From contig NZ_CP089932.1 in the NCBI RefSeq assembly GCF_021365465.1, positions 3,782,001-3,846,000 on the forward strand: a stretch of DNA of 64,000 nt, in the 5' to 3' direction. The translations under genes and the position numbers were made by a program. Below, in pieces: positions 27,216 to 34,811 of this stretch. The notes below the pieces were generated by a model that did no database searches, was not told where the DNA came from, and was given only the letters and a program-made list of their open reading frames with translations. How positions within the stretch are numbered: the stretch's first letter is position 1; each line of letters starts with the position of its first letter. This stretch comes from Erwinia tracheiphila. GTDB taxonomy: Bacteria; Pseudomonadota; Gammaproteobacteria; Enterobacterales; Enterobacteriaceae.

Positions 27216-27494
27216 TTACTTCAAATTCAATAACTCATTCTGCCAAGCTCCTCTGTTCACCCAAGTATCCGTGATTAATCTCTGCGCCATCGCATTATCT
27301 TCGGCGGTGTAATAGTTATCACATTTGGTGTTGTGGTCGTCGGCAAACAGGTCAAGTGAAAACGGGCCAAATTTGGCGTTTATGCCCCACCAGATTGCGT
27401 CGGGTGTGCGCCACTGGTCACCGACTTCTTTCAATTTGTGTGACTGGCGGTTACGCAGTGCTTCAAGTGCTTTGCAGTATGGATTCTGGTTCAC
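27216..27494 (-). pseudogene. Phage Dam-type adenine methyltransferase, truncated
   Basis: The 92-residue frame has the N-terminal signature of phage N-6-adenine methyltransferases (Dam, PF05869 type): DQWRTPDAIWWGINAKFGPF, then SLDLFADDHNTKCDNYY, then TAEDNAMAQ. Full-length members continue to a catalytic (D/N)PPY motif; here the frame ends 20 residues later without it. It is most likely a deletion remnant with no catalytic function. It overlaps the stop of the upstream DUF1367 gene. Confidence 0.7.
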
Positions 27495-28084
27495 GCGGCA
27501 AACTCCAGTAGCTGCATGGCCACATTGTCTGCTTCCTGGTAATTGCGAAATTTTTTAAAGAGGATTGTGTTCCAAAGAACGTTGAAAACAGCTTTGTAAA
27601 CCTGAAAAAATTCAGCTTCGCTCATGTTGGCAAAAGAGATTGATTTAGCCTCACGGCGAACGGTGTTACCTGGCAGGATAAACGTATCGTAAAAACCAGC
27701 CTCAACGATGGCCCATTTTCTGAAGGATTCAAAAGATTTGGTGATCGCGACTTCTTTTGTGCGCCATTGCCCCTGTCTATCGTGGTATAGCTGTTCCGTT
27801 TCCAGGAGGGTATCTTCGTTACCAGCAATGGAAATCAGATACCTCACGTAACCATGCAGATAATCTTTTTCGGATTGGGTTATCGCACCACCGCCCGGTG
27901 TCCAGTATTCGAACCCAAGATTCAGCAGAGCAAAGAAGCGTTTGTGAAAGAGATAGTTTCGGGCTTGCCTGACGTCGCAGTTAAGCCACACACCAATTTT
28001 GATGCGCTGCAAAAAGTCTCTGGCCTCGGGCGTTGCCGGGTTCAGGGTTTCGGGGCTAACTTTTTGTAGTTGGATCTGTGCCAT
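27491..28084 (-). CDS. DUF1367 phage protein
   Basis: 197 residues (MAQIQLQKVSPETLNPATPE...). The pattern FLQRIKIGVWLNCDVRQARN, then YLFHKRFFALLNLGFEYW, and NVLWNTILFKKFRNYQEADN are those of DUF1367, a family of lambdoid phages (Ninb-like region). Function unknown; genes of this region often concern recombination. It lies in the usual place before the Q gene. Confidence 0.8.
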   Translation of the reverse strand: MAQIQLQKVSPETLNPATPEARDFLQRIKIGVWLNCDVRQARNYLFHKRFFALLNLGFEYWTPGGGAITQSEKDYLHGYVRYLISIAGNEDTLLETEQLYHDRQGQWRTKEVAITKSFESFRKWAIVEAGFYDTFILPGNTVRREAKSISFANMSEAEFFQVYKAVFNVLWNTILFKKFRNYQEADNVAMQLLEFAA

Positions 28085-28141
28085 CGGTTTTCTCCGGTGA
28101 CACAGTGTTTTCTCAGCAGGTTGTTCAGACCTGTGTATAGA

Positions 28142-28339
28142 TTATAGTGGATTATCAGCATCATCAACAGCCGATATTCCGGCAGTTTTCCGCGCTTCAG
28201 CCATCTGCTGCACACTGGTTACAAATTCATCAGGGCGTAGCACAAAGCCATAAACAACATCGCCGTATTCGTTCCTGTAAAGCACAACAGGTCTTGTGCT
28301 GTTGTTCAGGCCACGAATTAAGTGGTCAGGTATGATCAT
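28142..28339 (-). CDS. Small phage protein of unknown function
   Basis: About 65 residues starting MIIPDHLIRGLNNSTRPVVL, with GGAG upstream. Compact alpha/beta pattern (YRNEYGDVVYGFVLRPDEFV). A 23-codon leader frame (MHRLNYRDARRKVKYSQKHA...) ends at its start codon and may couple translation. The split SOS box lies about 125 bases upstream, so this gene could have been the LexA-regulated one. Family unknown. Confidence 0.55.
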   Translation of the reverse strand: MIIPDHLIRGLNNSTRPVVLYRNEYGDVVYGFVLRPDEFVTSVQQMAEARKTAGISAVDDADNPL

Positions 28340-28462
28340 CACTTTGCTCCAGCATGTTTTTGGGAATACTTTACTTTCCTTCGCGCGTCCCGATAGTTAA
28401 GCCGATGCATACGCTTATCTCAATCAACATGTCAGAGCTGTTTGAGATAAGTGGCATTAATA

Positions 28463-28476
28463 TACTGTATATAAAA
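28463..28476. promoter_or_regulatory. LexA-type SOS box, left part (split by ISL3 element)
   Basis: Joining 28463-28476 to 30554-30559 across the ISL3 insertion gives TACTGTATATAAAACCAGTA. It matches the LexA consensus TACTGTATATATATACAGTA at 17 of 20 positions, including both CTG...CAG half-sites. The duplication ATATAAAA lies inside the box, so the left side now keeps CTGTATATAAAA and the right side ATATAAAACCAGTA. Confidence 0.7.
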
Positions 28477-28556
28477 GGGTCTTCCCCTGTTGTGGTGGCG
28501 CACACTGCCAATCAAGTATAATCCTCTTGACTTGCGCTTATCCTCAGGAGGTCTTA

Positions 28557-29264
28557 ATGCGCCCTACATCCCTTAACCTGACATTACCTTCGTTACCTCT
28601 ACCCTCATCTTCGAATTCAATTTCAGCCACAGACATTCAATCTCTTGTAAAAATATCGGGTGTGCGCTGGGTGAAAAACAACCAACAACTCTGTTTCCAC
28701 GGGACTGACCTTAAAATCTACAAGCATCTTGAAGCTGCTCTCGATAAGATCGAATCCACAGACACTGGACGTACTCTTTTGAACTGTATTGAATTAACAT
28801 CCCGACTCAAATCAGAAAAACTGGCAATACATCTCGATTCTGCTGAGTTAGGGGTGATAGCACACTGCAATACGGATGCTGAAAACTCCCGAGGAACTGG
28901 CTCCGACTTTCACTGTAATCTGAATGCAGTTGAATATCCCTGCGCGCAAGGAATTAGCCTGGTAGACTTTCATGCGTGCATTGTTTTCCATGAACTTCTC
29001 CACGTTTTCCACAATTTAAATGGAGAGCGCCTGAAAGTTGAGAGTTCTCAACCAGAATTACAAACACACTCCCCACTTTTACTCGAAGAAGCCAGGACTG
29101 TTGGGTTGGGTGCTTTTTCTGAAGAAGTTCTTTCAGAAAATAAATTTCGTGAAGAGATTGGGATGCCCCGCAGAACATTCTACCCGCACGATTCATCTCT
29201 CATTCATGATGACAATACAGTGACTCAGGGATTCCAGCGGAAAAAACTGCATCCGTTACTTTAG
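28557..29264 (+). CDS. NleD/HopH1-like type III effector, zinc metalloprotease (M91)
   Basis: 235 residues from MRPTSLNLTLPSLPLPSSSN; AGGAGG lies seven bases upstream of the ATG at 28557. The zinc-protease motif HELLH (in HACIVFHELLHVFHNLNGER) and the downstream EEARTVGLGAFSEEVLSENK, then FREEIGMPRRTFYPHDS, match the NleD family. In enteropathogenic E. coli NleD cleaves host JNK and p38; HopH1 and HopAP1 are plant-pathogen relatives. The Ser/Pro-rich N-terminus suits a type III secretion signal. The frame is full length and intact. It lies inside the ISL3 ends, 33 bases before the transposase gene. Effector status is inferred from family; a secretion system is not visible in this window. Confidence 0.88.
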   Translation: MRPTSLNLTLPSLPLPSSSNSISATDIQSLVKISGVRWVKNNQQLCFHGTDLKIYKHLEAALDKIESTDTGRTLLNCIELTSRLKSEKLAIHLDSAELGVIAHCNTDAENSRGTGSDFHCNLNAVEYPCAQGISLVDFHACIVFHELLHVFHNLNGERLKVESSQPELQTHSPLLLEEARTVGLGAFSEEVLSENKFREEIGMPRRTFYPHDSSLIHDDNTVTQGFQRKKLHPLL

Positions 29265-29297
29265 CTACGTTGCTTATATGAGGACTCATCTGCATAT

Positions 29298-30518
29298 ATG
29301 GATGAAAAATCGCTATACGCCCACATTCTCAACCTGTCCGCCCCGTGGCAGGTTGAATCACTTTCCCTTGATGAAAATACTGGCTCTGTCACCGTTGTTG
29401 TCGGGATCGCCAAAAATTCACTGCTAATCTGCCCGACATGCAGGCAGCAATGCCCTGTTCACGATCACCGCCACCGCAAATGGCGTCATCTTGATACCTG
29501 CCAGTTCATGACTGTCGTTGAGGCGAATGTCCCCCGGGTCATGTGTCCAGACCATGGATGCCAGACGTTACCTGTTCCGTGGGCCGGAGCTGGTAGCCGA
29601 TATACGTTATTGTTCGAATCATTCATCCTTTCCTGGCTGAAAATTAGCACGGTTGATGCGGTAAGAAAGCAACTTAAGCTTAGCTGGAATGCCGTTGACG
29701 GCATTATGACCCGGGCAGTTAAACGTGGTCTTGCGCGAATAAAAAAGCCGCTATCAGCCCGGCATATGAATGTGGACGAAGTTGCGTTCAAAAAAGGGCA
29801 CCGGTACATCACAGTGATATCAGATCGTGAGGGACGAGCGCTGGCATTAACGGATGATCGGGGAACAGAAAGTCTTGCCAGCTATCTTCGCACCCTCACC
29901 GACAGTCAGCTGCAGGCAGTCAAAACGTTCTCAATGGATATGAATGCCGGATATATCAGAGCGGCACGCATCCATCTTCCGGGCGCCGTAGAGAAAATAG
30001 CCTTTGACCGCTTCCATGTGGCAAAACAGCTGGGTGAAATCGTTGATAAGACACGGCAGAACGAACATCCCCGACTTCCGGTTGACAGCCGCCGTCAGGC
30101 AAAAGGAACCCGCTTCCTGTGGCAATACAGTGACAAATGGATGACAGAGCCCCGACAGGAAAAACTGGCATGGCTGAGAGAACAGATGCAACTGACCAGC
30201 CAGTGCTGGACACTGAAAGAGCTGGCGAAAGATATCTGGAACCGCCCCTGGAGTGACAAACGACGTGCAGACTGGTTGCAGTGGATAGCACTGGCGAAAA
30301 GTTGCGATGTGCCGGTAATGAGAAATATGGCAGGAACCATCACAAAAAGGCTGTACGGAATACTTAACGCCATGCGGTACAGCGTCTCAAATGGTAATGC
30401 CGAAGCGCTGAACAGCAAAATAAGGCTGCTGAGGATAAAGGCCAGAGGCTATCGAAACCGGGAGCGATTTAAACTGGGGGTGATGTTCCATTACGGGAAG
30501 CTGGATATGACGTTCTGA
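29298..30518 (+). CDS. ISL3-family transposase
   Basis: 406 residues. The N-terminal zinc-finger (ICPTCRQQCPVHDHRHRKWR) and helix-turn-helix are followed by the DDE_Tnp_ISL3 core with Asp in HMNVDEVAFKKGHRYITVIS, Asp in FSMDMNAGYIRAARIHLPGA and Glu in NGNAEALNSKIRLLRIKARG. The frame is intact, so the element may be active. It starts 33 bases after the effector stop and may share its transcript. Confidence 0.95.
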   Translation: MDEKSLYAHILNLSAPWQVESLSLDENTGSVTVVVGIAKNSLLICPTCRQQCPVHDHRHRKWRHLDTCQFMTVVEANVPRVMCPDHGCQTLPVPWAGAGSRYTLLFESFILSWLKISTVDAVRKQLKLSWNAVDGIMTRAVKRGLARIKKPLSARHMNVDEVAFKKGHRYITVISDREGRALALTDDRGTESLASYLRTLTDSQLQAVKTFSMDMNAGYIRAARIHLPGAVEKIAFDRFHVAKQLGEIVDKTRQNEHPRLPVDSRRQAKGTRFLWQYSDKWMTEPRQEKLAWLREQMQLTSQCWTLKELAKDIWNRPWSDKRRADWLQWIALAKSCDVPVMRNMAGTITKRLYGILNAMRYSVSNGNAEALNSKIRLLRIKARGYRNRERFKLGVMFHYGKLDMTF

Positions 30519-30553
30519 TCCTCCCACCATGATTGGGGAAGACCCATATAAAA

Positions 30554-30758
30554 CCAGTATCATTCTCCAGTGCCTATCGATTTATTTTTGATCATGTCGA
30601 TAAAAATCAATTAGTTGTGTGTTTTTCGAACAATGTGGTAGAGAAACTAAGGGATGACGAATGACGCGACGGATCAGTACTGAAAGAGAGGGAATGGGTG
30701 CCTGGGAACGCCTCAGCTAAACACAGCGGTGGCGGGGATTTCTCCCCGCCGGTTGCCT
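30554..30758. other. Phage intergenic region with right half of SOS box and hok terminator
   Basis: Contains the right part of the split SOS box (30554-30559). A hairpin ggcggggatttctccccgcc at 30731-30750 lies just after the hok stop codon on the minus strand and would end the hok mRNA. No convincing gene in between. Confidence 0.5.
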
Positions 30759-30897
30759 TTACTGGTTGGACTCACAAGACATGACTGCCGCAACCTCCCT
30801 GCTACCGTCCCGTATTCGCAGTTCGTAAAGCGAATGGCGAGTCAACAAAGTGAATGCCAGTATCGTCAGACAGACGATAACAAGGCACCAGATAACA

Positions 30898-32098
30898 TGT
30901 ACTAGCTCAGACCTGATCTGACAGTTACCGGTTATTTATACAGGTGTCTGTCAGATTACATCTGGTTCAGATTTTTTTCTGCCCAGACTCGTTTACCATC
31001 AAGTAACGTGGCCATTGGCGTACGCCCGCAGCACATTTTTCCCTGATGAGTTCGCTCATTATTGTAATGCCACAACCCGTTGTCCAGATCCGTTTGCAGG
31101 CTCTCCAGGTCTTCGTATAACTTCTTACGGAACGTAACCTGATAAAAATCCTGCAAAATAGTTTTATGGAAGCGCTCGCAGATGCCGTTCGTCTGCGGAG
31201 ACATCGCCTTCGTTTTTGTATGGTCGATATCGTTGATGGCCAGATACAGCTGGTAATCATGCTGCTCCACCTTACCACAGTACTCCGTTCCCCTGTCGGT
31301 CAGGATCCTCAGCATCGGCAGTCCCTGAGCCTCGTAGAACGGCAGTACGCGATCATTGAGCAGGTCTGCGGCGGTGATCGGCGTTTTACTCGTATACAGC
31401 TTGCAGTGTGCCACTTTCGAGTACGTATCCACGAACGTCTGCTGGTAGATACGACCCACACCTTTCAGATTGCCCACGTAGAAGGTGTCCTGCGACCCGA
31501 GATAACCCGGGTGAGCAGTTTCGATTTCTCCGCTGGCCTCGTCATCGTGGGCCTTCTTCTCCAGCGCTGCGATTTGAGCGTCGGTAAGCACGATGCCTTC
31601 TCTGGCGACCTTTTCCTCAAGTGCCTTCAGGCGTTTACGGAAGTTCTCCAGGTCGTGCCGTTGCCAGATGGAGCGCACGCCGCTACCGGAGATAAACACG
31701 CCTTTTTTACGCAGCTCATTACTGGTCCGGTGTTGCCCGTGGGCCGGGAACTCAACGGCATATTCAACAACAGCGCGTTCAGTGGCTTCGTCGGCGCGGT
31801 TCTTCAGGTTGGGGACGCGGCGGTTCTGGTTAATCAGCGCATCGATGCCGCCTTCAGCAGCCAGTTCCTGATAACGGTAAAACGTGTCGCGTGACACGCC
31901 CATGATCTTGCAGGCTTTTGATACGTTACCGAGTTCTTCGGCGAGATTGAGCAGGCCGGCTTTGTGTTTGATGATGGGATTGTTAGTATGAATCATGAGA
32001 GTTACCTCGCGTTTTGTTTAAGGATTAGACACCCATATCAAAACCGGTAACTCTCAACCTTTCAAGGTCCAGTGTCAGATCAAGTCGCGACTAATACA
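30898..32098 (-). mobile_element. IS481-family element (copy 5)
   Basis: 1201 bp, terminal repeats as in the other copies. The 7-bp duplication GATAACA is perfect (30891-30897, 32099-32105). Inserted in the hok coding sequence. Confidence 0.97.
30956..31996 (-). CDS. IS481-family transposase
   Basis: 346 residues, intact, apparently identical to copies 2 and 6 (ends NLNQM). HTH and DDE motifs as described for copy 2. Confidence 0.95.
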   Translation of the reverse strand: MIHTNNPIIKHKAGLLNLAEELGNVSKACKIMGVSRDTFYRYQELAAEGGIDALINQNRRVPNLKNRADEATERAVVEYAVEFPAHGQHRTSNELRKKGVFISGSGVRSIWQRHDLENFRKRLKALEEKVAREGIVLTDAQIAALEKKAHDDEASGEIETAHPGYLGSQDTFYVGNLKGVGRIYQQTFVDTYSKVAHCKLYTSKTPITAADLLNDRVLPFYEAQGLPMLRILTDRGTEYCGKVEQHDYQLYLAINDIDHTKTKAMSPQTNGICERFHKTILQDFYQVTFRKKLYEDLESLQTDLDNGLWHYNNERTHQGKMCCGRTPMATLLDGKRVWAEKNLNQM

Positions 32099-32327
32099 GA
32101 TAACAGGGTTTTGTGGCTTCATGGCTGCTTCTCCTTGACCTTTCGGTCTGTAAGAGGCTAACCTGTACGTGTCTAGCATACGAGGGGCCTCGGGTTGATT
32201 TATCAGCTCGGGGCTTTTCTCTTTCTGCTTCGTGTATGCCTGAAACAGAAAGTCTCAAGCACCCGGCGCAATCATACCCTGTCATTATCTCAACGCAACA
32301 GTTAGCGATAATTCTGTTTGTATTCAA
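32099..32327 (-). pseudogene. mok-like frame overlapping hok
   Basis: A minus-strand frame opening MNTNRIIANCCVEIMTGYDC and continuing CLRLSVSGIHEAEREKP, then SLLQTERSRRSSHEATKPC, overlaps the hok start in another frame, as mok does in hok/sok loci. The stretch LRLSVSGIH is typical of plasmid R1-type mok. In such loci hok translation depends on mok translation. The frame is cut by IS481. The true start codon is uncertain. Confidence 0.45.
32171..32220 (+). ncRNA. sok: Sok-like antisense RNA
   Basis: Upstream of the predicted RNA are a -35 TTGACC (32135-32140) and a -10 TAACCT (32159-32164) spaced by 18 bases. The transcript would start near gtgtctagc and run through cgaggggcctcggg. It ends at a hairpin (gcctcggg ... 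ctcggggc) followed by ttttctcttt. It is complementary to the mok leader. Sequence and layout match enterobacterial sok genes. It remains intact although its toxin gene is broken. Confidence 0.65.
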
Positions 32328-33148
32328 GCTGCAAGCCTACTTCGATCAGCAGCAATTTTTTTCTGCTCGTCGATTATTTCCAGAACTTCGGCAAGCGCCA
32401 ATACATCAAGTGTGATCACGCCGTCGTCACTGATCAGCGCCAGTGCCAATAACTCAACAATCCGGCGAGCCTTCTTGACACTAATTTCAGGCGCGATGAT
32501 GCTGCGGGTAACTTTTTTCTTTCCGGCTACTGCGGCAATGGCTTTATCCTGTTCCAGTACTTCACCTGCTTTTTCTCCATGCTCTTTCACACGGTCAACG
32601 GCAACATCCACAGATACTGCTCCGACTTTCACGCTCTGCTGAACGTCGTGATTAGCCATCGCCAGCGTTAATAGCTTCTCGATGGTTGCCACTGATTTAT
32701 GCACCTTCTGGGCTATTTCCTGTTTCGTCAGGTTGAACGCAGCCAATTCTTTCACAACAGCGGCCTGTTCAATTGCAGTCAGCGGCAATTGGTTATTCGA
32801 TGTCATGATCCGCGCTACGCGGTCAACGTCATTCCCCTCGAACGGTACGATGCTGATGAACTCAACCGGTTTACCCGCATCACGGCAACGCTGGTAGCAC
32901 CTGCTGCGGCGATGGCCCTCAACAATCCATACACCGCCCTCATCACGCGGAATCACCTCCAGCGCAGGTACGCGGCCACCTGCGGCGAGAAACTCAAACA
33001 GCTCATCATCGGCCTGCTGCGTCCGTTCGTCGTTCTCACGTTTGTTGAAGCCGTCTTTGACGTGAATATCTTCCAGACGAATAAACATGCCGGAATGCAG
33101 GCGCTTGATTGCACCGGAGGTGGTCATTTTTTTAAAAGAATTAGCCAT
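32324..33148 (-). CDS. ParB-domain phage protein
   Basis: 274 residues. The ParB/Srx nuclease-like domain is visible (VPALEVIPRDEGGVWIVEGH, then RRSRCYQRC; EGHRRSR corresponds to the GxxRxxA/ERR motif). A helix-turn-helix follows (FNLTKQEIAQKVHKSVATIE, then KLLTLAMANHD), and then a long C-terminal helical part. It lies just downstream of the dnaC-like gene. It probably binds DNA in phage replication or control. This is not a plasmid partition locus, as there is no parA beside it. Confidence 0.75.
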   Translation of the reverse strand: MANSFKKMTTSGAIKRLHSGMFIRLEDIHVKDGFNKRENDERTQQADDELFEFLAAGGRVPALEVIPRDEGGVWIVEGHRRSRCYQRCRDAGKPVEFISIVPFEGNDVDRVARIMTSNNQLPLTAIEQAAVVKELAAFNLTKQEIAQKVHKSVATIEKLLTLAMANHDVQQSVKVGAVSVDVAVDRVKEHGEKAGEVLEQDKAIAAVAGKKKVTRSIIAPEISVKKARRIVELLALALISDDGVITLDVLALAEVLEIIDEQKKIAADRSRLAA

Positions 33149-33167
33149 CTATCTATATTTCCTCAAT

Positions 33168-33908
33168 TTATTTTACTAAGCGCAGGTGAGTTACTTTGTT
33201 GCGGTAGCTCTCCCACGCGAAATTCACCCACATGCCACCGTCCATTGTCAGACGGTCCATAATCCGGGCTCCCAATACGCGTTCAAGTTCATCGGGAATC
33301 AGGTTAGTAAGCACACCAACCGGCTTCATAGCGGAAAGGCGGCGATCGATAACCTGGTTGAGAATTATCATTTCCCCACGGCTCTCACGCTGTATACCGA
33401 CCTCATCCAGCACCAGCAGATCAACCTTGCATAAATCATCAATCAGCGCAGCCTCAGAGCCTCCGCCGTCGTAACACGCCCTCACGCGCAACATCAGGTC
33501 TGGAATAGTGACCACAAGCACTGATCGCTCCTGTTTCAGCAGAAAATTACCTATCGCGGCCGCCAGATGATTTTTCCCTGTACCGGGGCTGCCGCTGAAT
33601 ATAAAACTGGCGAACCCGCTGCCAAAGTTCTGCGCATAGCTTTTCGCTATCGTCAGCGCATGGCGCTGGCCATCATTCTCGACACGATAATTTTTGAATG
33701 TGCAATTCCGGTGCAAATCCTGAATCCCCGATCGACCGAATATTTTTTCTGTCCGAGCCTTGTTGTTTAGCTTGTCCACTTCGACAGAGCGTTTACGCCC
33801 CTCTTCCTGCTGCCAGGCCAATAATTCTTCAGCAGTTGTGAATCGCGGTTGAACACCAGCAGGCATAAGTCGCTGGAGTCGTTTCAACAAGTCGGATGTA
33901 TTTTTCAT
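33168..33908 (-). CDS. DnaC-like helicase loader
   Basis: 246 residues. AAA+ ATPase with Walker A (FSGSPGTGKNHLAAAIGNFL), Walker B (KVDLLVLDEVG), sensor 1 region (VGVLTNLIPDEL) and arginine finger region (LGARIMDRLTMDGG). The family loads DnaB at the phage origin. It stands two bases after the O-like replication gene, an O/P-like pair. Confidence 0.9.
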   Translation of the reverse strand: MKNTSDLLKRLQRLMPAGVQPRFTTAEELLAWQQEEGRKRSVEVDKLNNKARTEKIFGRSGIQDLHRNCTFKNYRVENDGQRHALTIAKSYAQNFGSGFASFIFSGSPGTGKNHLAAAIGNFLLKQERSVLVVTIPDLMLRVRACYDGGGSEAALIDDLCKVDLLVLDEVGIQRESRGEMIILNQVIDRRLSAMKPVGVLTNLIPDELERVLGARIMDRLTMDGGMWVNFAWESYRNKVTHLRLVK

Positions 33909-33910
33909 GC

Positions 33911-34765
33911 CTACCCCCTGAAGCCTGGTGGGATGGTGTTATTTGGCTGAGAAATCTGGTTAACGTCTCTTTGCGCAGGTCTACCAGACTGCCAGCCTCT
34001 CGGTTTATCCTGGCTGTTTTGCAGCCACGTAGTTATAAATCGCTTAATTCCACGCGGAGTTTTCCTTTTTGCCGGGTTACTGTTCAACCAACCCAACATA
34101 TTGCGAAATTCCTGTTCGATGTTGACTCCTGGATACAACGCAACCTGCTCAAGAAAGTAGCCTTCGGTTACATCAAAAAAACTTTTGCCGTCAGATAACG
34201 GGAGTGAAATAAAAACAACCTCTGATGCCTGATGCTGATTTTCATTAGCATCAGGCAATATGTTTTCATGTTTTTTATCTTTTTCTTCCTCTTCCTCTTC
34301 CTCTTCCTTTGGTACCGCTTTTTGATCTGATCCTGTAACGCTCGATGCGTTACCGTTTTCGTTTCTCTTGCGTTTCAAATTACGAGCTTTATTCACCCTG
34401 TCATTTGTAAGCGACCGATTTTTAGAACTTTTCCCGTTATGCTTCTCGAAATTGTTGAAATAAAGAGAATCACCATCCTGTACAAGCCAACCTACAAAAA
34501 TAAGAGCATCTGCAAAGCCAGGCATAAAAGCGATGCGGTCTATTGCGATCTTACTCAGTACAGATGCGTTACCCTTTCTTTCCTCGTGTTCTATATCTGT
34601 AACGCTATCATCGTTACAGATTGCTATTTGTTGATCTGCCCATACCCACAAACGGATTAATTTTCCGAGTACCATATCGGGATCAATATTAAGTTTTTCA
34701 GAGATGAGGAAAATCTCTGGCTTATCAGGTGTAATTACTTCGACCTTGATCCAGTTTGAAGCCAT
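33911..34765 (-). CDS. Replication initiator (O-like, with DnaT-like C-terminus)
   Basis: 284 residues from MASNWIKVEVITPDKPEIFL (34765); an upstream in-frame ATG at 34789 lies in the repeat region. The N-terminal winged-helix part (PEIFLISEKLNIDPDMVLGK, LIRLWVWADQQ) recognises origin DNA in related phages. A poly-Glu linker (PKEEEEEEEEKDKK) leads to a C-terminal DnaT-like domain (FRNMLGWLNSNPAKRKTPRG). With the next gene it forms the replication pair. Origin-like repeats lie inside and just upstream of it. Confidence 0.8.
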   Translation of the reverse strand: MASNWIKVEVITPDKPEIFLISEKLNIDPDMVLGKLIRLWVWADQQIAICNDDSVTDIEHEERKGNASVLSKIAIDRIAFMPGFADALIFVGWLVQDGDSLYFNNFEKHNGKSSKNRSLTNDRVNKARNLKRKRNENGNASSVTGSDQKAVPKEEEEEEEEKDKKHENILPDANENQHQASEVVFISLPLSDGKSFFDVTEGYFLEQVALYPGVNIEQEFRNMLGWLNSNPAKRKTPRGIKRFITTWLQNSQDKPRGWQSGRPAQRDVNQISQPNNTIPPGFRG

Positions 34766-34811
34766 ATATGAAACCCACCTGTAACGCACTATGCGTTACT
34801 TCATCGTTACT
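34335..34811. repeat. Iteron-like palindromes, candidate phage origin
   Basis: Three copies of an inverted repeat of the form TGTAACGC-N4/5-GCGTTAC occur: gtaacgctcgatgcgttac (34335-34353), gtaacgctatcatcgttac (about 34598-34617) and gtaacgcactatgcgttac (about 34781-34799). Single half-sites gatgcgttac (34563-34572) and catcgttac (34802-34810) lie between and after them. They lie within and before the initiator gene, as lambda iterons lie in gene O. Confidence 0.6.

Larger units (their letters stand above)
28477..30545 (+). mobile_element. ISL3-family element with a type III effector passenger gene
   Basis: 2069 bp. The left end GGGTCTTCCCCTGTTGTGGT and the complemented right end GGGTCTTCCCCAATCATGGT form imperfect inverted repeats. 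A perfect 8-bp duplication ATATAAAA, the ISL3 length, lies at 28469-28476 and 30546-30553. Inside are two genes in one direction: an NleD-like protease (28557-29264) and the ISL3 transposase (29298-30518). Only 57 and 27 bases separate the genes from the ends. The element is therefore a single-IS transposon with a passenger gene. Confidence 0.92.
30759..32122 (-). pseudogene. hok: hok-family toxin gene, interrupted by IS481
   Basis: Removing IS481 copy 5 and one copy of its 7-bp duplication restores a 50-codon frame: [20 protein letters not shown], then [20 protein letters not shown], then [11 protein letters not shown]. This is a full Hok/Gef toxin: an N-terminal membrane helix, the (L/T)TR.SL.E.R.RDG.REVAA signature and a late cysteine. 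The ATG (32122) follows aaggagaagcagcc, the conserved hok ribosome site. IS481 lies at codon 8. Such toxins depolarise the inner membrane when the antisense RNA is lost. The gene is now inactive. Confidence 0.85.

Noticed and set aside
30560..30662. Open frame FSSAYRFIFDHVDKNQLVVC after the SOS box
   Set aside because: No start codon in frame, and an in-frame stop lies upstream once the ISL3 element is removed; not supported as a gene.
32324..33148. Plasmid partition locus
   Set aside because: A ParB-like domain is present, but there is no ParA gene or parS-like repeat next to it; the context is phage replication.
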